Shown here in pieces: positions 7,514-9,665 of a stretch of 9,665 bases of DNA. Source of the stretch: JACPSX01 sp035288405 [NCBI: bacterium]. GTDB taxonomy: Bacteria > JACPSX01. The stretch spans positions 1 to 9,665 of the forward strand of contig DATEAK010000140.1 of the NCBI GenBank assembly GCA_035288405.1, read 5' to 3'. Below the pieces are notes generated by a model. That model worked only from the letters and a program-made list of their open reading frames with translations, did no database searches and was not told where the DNA came from. The stretch's first letter is position 1, and each line of letters starts with the position of its first letter. The position numbers and the translations under genes were made by a program.

Positions 7514-9288
7514 CCGCCCCGGCTCCCTTGCCACTCTCTCTCATCGAGGGAAACCTGGCCTCTCGATGAGGCATCTCTCCTGTGCTCGTCCGCAAGGGGA
7601 GGCGAGATCCGCAGGTAGCGCAACACCTGAGCTGCGATCTTGCCGAACACAGGGGCAGCCACGCTTCCTCCCCAGTAGTCACCACCCTGAGGCTCGTCAA
7701 TGACGACGAGTCCCACAAAAAGAGGTCGATCGGCAGGAACAAAGCCCACAAACGAGGCGACGTAATGCGAGCGGGAATAGGATCCCGTTTGTGGATCGTA
7801 CTTCTGTGCTGTCCCCGTCTTCCCCGCCACTTCAAACCCGTCCACGGCGGCCTGCTTCCCGGTGCCCTCTCGGACCGCATTTTTCAAGATCTCGACCATC
7901 TGCCGGCTGGTTTTTTCGGAGATGACCCTTTGCCCAGCCGCAAGTTTTGAGAGAATTTTCTGCTCTCCCTCGCGCCGCATTTCTCGGACCACATGCGGGA
8001 GCGGAAGGACACCACCGTTGGCAATAGCCGCCACGGCTCTCACCAGCTGTAACGGGGTCACAGAGAGCTCCTGCCCAATCGGCACGGCCCCCAAGGAACC
8101 TTCGGACCAATCCTTGACCGGGCGCACGAGGCCCGTAGCTTCTCCCGGCAGGTCCACCCCCGTTCTACTACCGAAACCAAAACGTCGTATGTAATCATAC
8201 AGCTTGTCCCGGTTCAGCTTCTGCGCCACCTTGATTGCACCCACATTGCTGGATTGAGTCAAAATCTGCGCGACGCTGAGCCAACCGAATTTCTCGTGAT
8301 CTCGGACCGCCCTGCCTCCGATCGCGATCTCTCCATTCTCGCAAAAGAAGCGGCTCTGAGGAGTCACCAGACTTTCTTCCAGTGCAGCAGACATGACAAT
8401 CACCTTGAAGGTGGAGCCGGGCTCATAGCTGTCGGTAATCACCCGGTTCCGCCAGACCCGGCCCGGCCCTCGAAATTGATTCGGATTCAGAGGAGGCATC
8501 TGGGCCATCGCCAGGATTTCTCCCGTAAAGGGATCCATCAGAAGGACAGATCCCCCGCGGGCTCCGGTTTCCGCCACCTTAGCCCGGAGCTCCCTTTCTG
8601 CAATATATTGGATCACTTCATCCAGGTTCAAAACCAGGTCGTAAGAAGCCTCGGGGCCCTCATTCACGGAATCCGCGAGAAGCCGGCCCAACGCATCCCT
8701 CTGCACGAGTTCTTTTTTTGCTTTGCCCCGCAGAAGCTGATCGAACTGGTACTCAACCCCCTCCAGACCGTGCCCATCAACCCCTACGAAACCGAGAACC
8801 GGACCAGCCAATTGTCCTCGCGGGTAAAACCGCCTGTCCTCGGGAATAAGACCAAGTCCCACCGTCCCCAGGGATTGAACCTGCTGAGCTTCATCCGGAT
8901 CCATCTGCCGCTTCAGCCAGACAAAGCCTCTCTCCTCCTTCAGTTTTTTTCGAATTTCCGGCTCCGCCAGGCCCAAGATCCTATGCAATTGAGCCGAGAC
9001 TTGTTTGAAGTCTTCCACCTCCCGCGGACGGCTGAAAAGCGAGTAAGAGCGCACGCTCACGGCCAACTCTTTCAACCTACGGTCATAGATGGAACCCCGT
9101 CGGCTCTGCACCAGGATAAGGCGCTGCTGCTGCCGTTCTGCAAGTCTGGCCAGTTCTTTGGCATTGAGAACCTGCAAGTAGAAGAGGCGACCGAGAAGCA
9201 GGGGAAATACAGCGAGAACTCCAGCGATGACGACGAGGGTCCGCCACTTTCGGCTTTCCCGGACCTCAGTATTGCGAACTCTGTACAC
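7510..9288 (-). CDS. ftsI: FtsI, class B penicillin-binding protein (septal transpeptidase)
   Basis: Divisome D,D-transpeptidase (PBP3 type) that cross-links septal peptidoglycan and works with FtsW (family knowledge). It is 592 aa from GTG 9288. A basic N-terminus (RESRKWR) precedes one membrane anchor at about residues 17-38. The PBP dimerisation domain follows, with RRGSIYDRRLKELAVS at 63-78. The transpeptidase domain has all three active-site motifs: S292-T-F-K295 in GSTFK, S346-S-N348, and K490-T-G492 in KTGTAQ. No PASTA domain follows, unlike SpoVD/PBP2x types. The last 30 or so residues form a hydrophilic tail whose codons also hold the murE RBS and an inverted repeat. GTG 9288 is chosen because GAGGGG lies 9 nt upstream and the protein then reads like the family. 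The reading frame stays open to 9426, but that stretch duplicates ftsL coding sequence. Confidence 0.96.
   Translation of the reverse strand: MYRVRNTEVRESRKWRTLVVIAGVLAVFPLLLGRLFYLQVLNAKELARLAERQQQRLILVQSRRGSIYDRRLKELAVSVRSYSLFSRPREVEDFKQVSAQLHRILGLAEPEIRKKLKEERGFVWLKRQMDPDEAQQVQSLGTVGLGLIPEDRRFYPRGQLAGPVLGFVGVDGHGLEGVEYQFDQLLRGKAKKELVQRDALGRLLADSVNEGPEASYDLVLNLDEVIQYIAERELRAKVAETGARGGSVLLMDPFTGEILAMAQMPPLNPNQFRGPGRVWRNRVITDSYEPGSTFKVIVMSAALEESLVTPQSRFFCENGEIAIGGRAVRDHEKFGWLSVAQILTQSSNVGAIKVAQKLNRDKLYDYIRRFGFGSRTGVDLPGEATGLVRPVKDWSEGSLGAVPIGQELSVTPLQLVRAVAAIANGGVLPLPHVVREMRREGEQKILSKLAAGQRVISEKTSRQMVEILKNAVREGTGKQAAVDGFEVAGKTGTAQKYDPQTGSYSRSHYVASFVGFVPADRPLFVGLVVIDEPQGGDYWGGSVAAPVFGKIAAQVLRYLRISPPLADEHRRDASSRGQVSLDEREWQGSRGG
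7523..7529 (-). promoter_or_regulatory. Ribosome-binding site of murE inside the ftsI 3' end
   Basis: AAGGGAG lies 9 nt before ATG 7513 and within the last codons of ftsI. It favours the ATG over GTG 7534, which lies upstream of this site. Confidence 0.55.
7540..7570 (-). repeat. 9-bp perfect inverted repeat upstream of the murE RBS
   Basis: On the + strand, ctcatcgag (7540-7548) and ctcgatgag (7562-7570) are perfect inverted copies separated by 13 nt. GG/CC inside the loop could add two more pairs next to a single-base bulge. The repeat lies in the codons for the FtsI C-terminal tail and ends 10 nt before the murE Shine-Dalgarno. No T run follows on the minus strand, so it is not a canonical terminator. 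By a rough estimate, about one repeat of this quality is expected by chance in a window of this size. Confidence 0.35.
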
Positions 9289-9665
9289 CAGGATCGTCCC
9301 CTCTAATGGGTTGCCGGAGCGAGGGAGGAACCAGGACGAACTGAGAAGGTCCAGGAAGAACCATACCGAGCTGTTCTCGCGCCACCCGGTCGATTCGGCC
9401 CAGCGATGCCAAGGTCCCAAGATCAATTTTGAGACGACGTTGTTCCTCGTTCAGATTCTTGTACTGACTCTGCAGAGCTTGGTACTGATAGGCTTGTTTT
9501 ACCATCTGCAAATGAGGCCACAAATAGATCAACACACCGACCAGAAGGAATGCCAAAGCAATCCCATAACATCCATTGGAGGTTAACCAGAAAGGGACCC
9601 TGGCGTGCCCTTCCTGCGCTTCCTTTTTCTTAGGACCAAAGGGGGTATCGGGAGTCAGAGAAAAG
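9266..9665 (-). CDS. ftsL: FtsL-like divisome protein (partial, N-terminus beyond right edge)
   Basis: Small bitopic membrane protein expected to join FtsQ and FtsB in the complex that activates FtsW-FtsI (family knowledge). The frame is open to the window edge, giving 132 residues with the start outside. It has a basic cytoplasmic segment (GPKKKEAQEGHARVPFW, 10-26), one membrane helix at about 32-50 (CYGIALAFLLVGVLIYLW), a Gln/Glu/Lys/Leu-rich stretch consistent with a short coiled coil at about 52-86, and RIDRVAREQLGMVLP (90-104), the arginine-rich 'ARe-LGM-P' block common to FtsL/FtsB-like proteins. The identity rests on this architecture plus the position directly before ftsI, since FtsL sequences diverge strongly. 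An in-frame TTG at 9556 would start inside the membrane helix and is not credible. It overlaps ftsI by 23 nt. Confidence 0.85.
   Translation of the reverse strand, partial: FSLTPDTPFGPKKKEAQEGHARVPFWLTSNGCYGIALAFLLVGVLIYLWPHLQMVKQAYQYQALQSQYKNLNEEQRRLKIDLGTLASLGRIDRVAREQLGMVLPGPSQFVLVPPSLRQPIRGDDPGVQSSQY
9298..9303 (-). promoter_or_regulatory. Ribosome-binding site of ftsI inside ftsL
   Basis: GAGGGG lies 9 nt before GTG 9288 and within the ftsL coding sequence. It selects this GTG as the ftsI start and makes translation within the ftsL 3' end necessary. Confidence 0.55.

Noticed and set aside
5990-7534. Longer murE from GTG 7534
   Set aside because: The seven extra residues are not family-like. 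ATG 7513 makes the ATGA overlap with ftsI and has the better-placed AAGGGAG.
8254-9306. 350-codon open frame on the + strand opposite ftsI
   Set aside because: It lies almost wholly antisense to ftsI, whose three active-site motifs prove the minus strand is coding. The plus-strand translation has no recognisable domain and odd composition. Such frames are common opposite GC-rich genes.
7510-9426. Longer ftsI starting at 9426 (638 aa)
   Set aside because: The extra 46 residues overlap ftsL in another frame and do not look like a PBP N-terminus. GTG 9288 has a good RBS and a normal N-terminus.
1-9665. Searched by eye for tRNA/rRNA genes, CRISPR arrays, insertion sequences, attachment sites and accessory or defence genes
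   Set aside because: Nothing was seen. Essentially all bases belong to the eight dcw genes, and no gene-free stretch exceeds 19 nt. A covariance-model search and a repeat finder would be the decisive checks.

Overview
The window is an almost gap-free stretch of a dcw (division and cell wall) cluster. Every gene lies on the minus strand, so the biological order runs from the right edge to the left: ftsL (5' end cut by the window edge) - ftsI - murE - murF - mraY - murD - ftsW - murG (3' end cut by the window edge). All eight were identified from family motifs in the translated sequence. No gene belongs to an accessory or mobile system.

Organism: MurE carries the DNPR motif typical of meso-diaminopimelate-adding enzymes. 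FtsI is a single-TM class B PBP without PASTA domains. The gene order is the one common in Gram-negative phyla. With the moderately GC-rich sequence (judged by eye, not counted), this suggests a Gram-negative, meso-DAP bacterium, perhaps of the Desulfobacterota/Deltaproteobacteria, Nitrospirota or NC10 type. The lineage is a weak inference; the cell-wall chemistry is better supported.

Layout on + coordinates: murG 1-982 (327 residues visible), ftsW 1002-2096, murD 2098-3495, mraY 3509-4594, murF 4594-5997, murE 5990-7513, ftsI 7510-9288, ftsL 9266 to the right edge. Junctions are a 23-nt overlap (ftsL/ftsI), ATGA (ftsI/murE), 8 nt (murE/murF), TGATG (murF/mraY), about 13 nt (mraY/murD), 1 nt (murD/ftsW) and 19 nt (ftsW/murG). 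Each start inside the window has a purine-rich Shine-Dalgarno sequence, mostly buried in the previous gene. ftsI, murF and murG appear to start with GTG. I found no promoter and no convincing terminator, so the window is probably internal to one long operon with coupled translation.

How the genes work together: MurD, MurE and MurF add D-Glu, meso-DAP and D-Ala-D-Ala to the UDP-MurNAc peptide (MurC, the first ligase, is not in the window). MraY moves the product to undecaprenyl phosphate (lipid I), and MurG adds GlcNAc (lipid II). At the septum, FtsW polymerises lipid II and FtsI cross-links it, with FtsL as part of the activating FtsQLB complex.

I see no undescribed system here. The observations most worth a second look are two mutually exclusive hairpins inside mraY, a 9-bp inverted repeat just upstream of the murE ribosome-binding site, and start-site assignments that matter for correct annotation.
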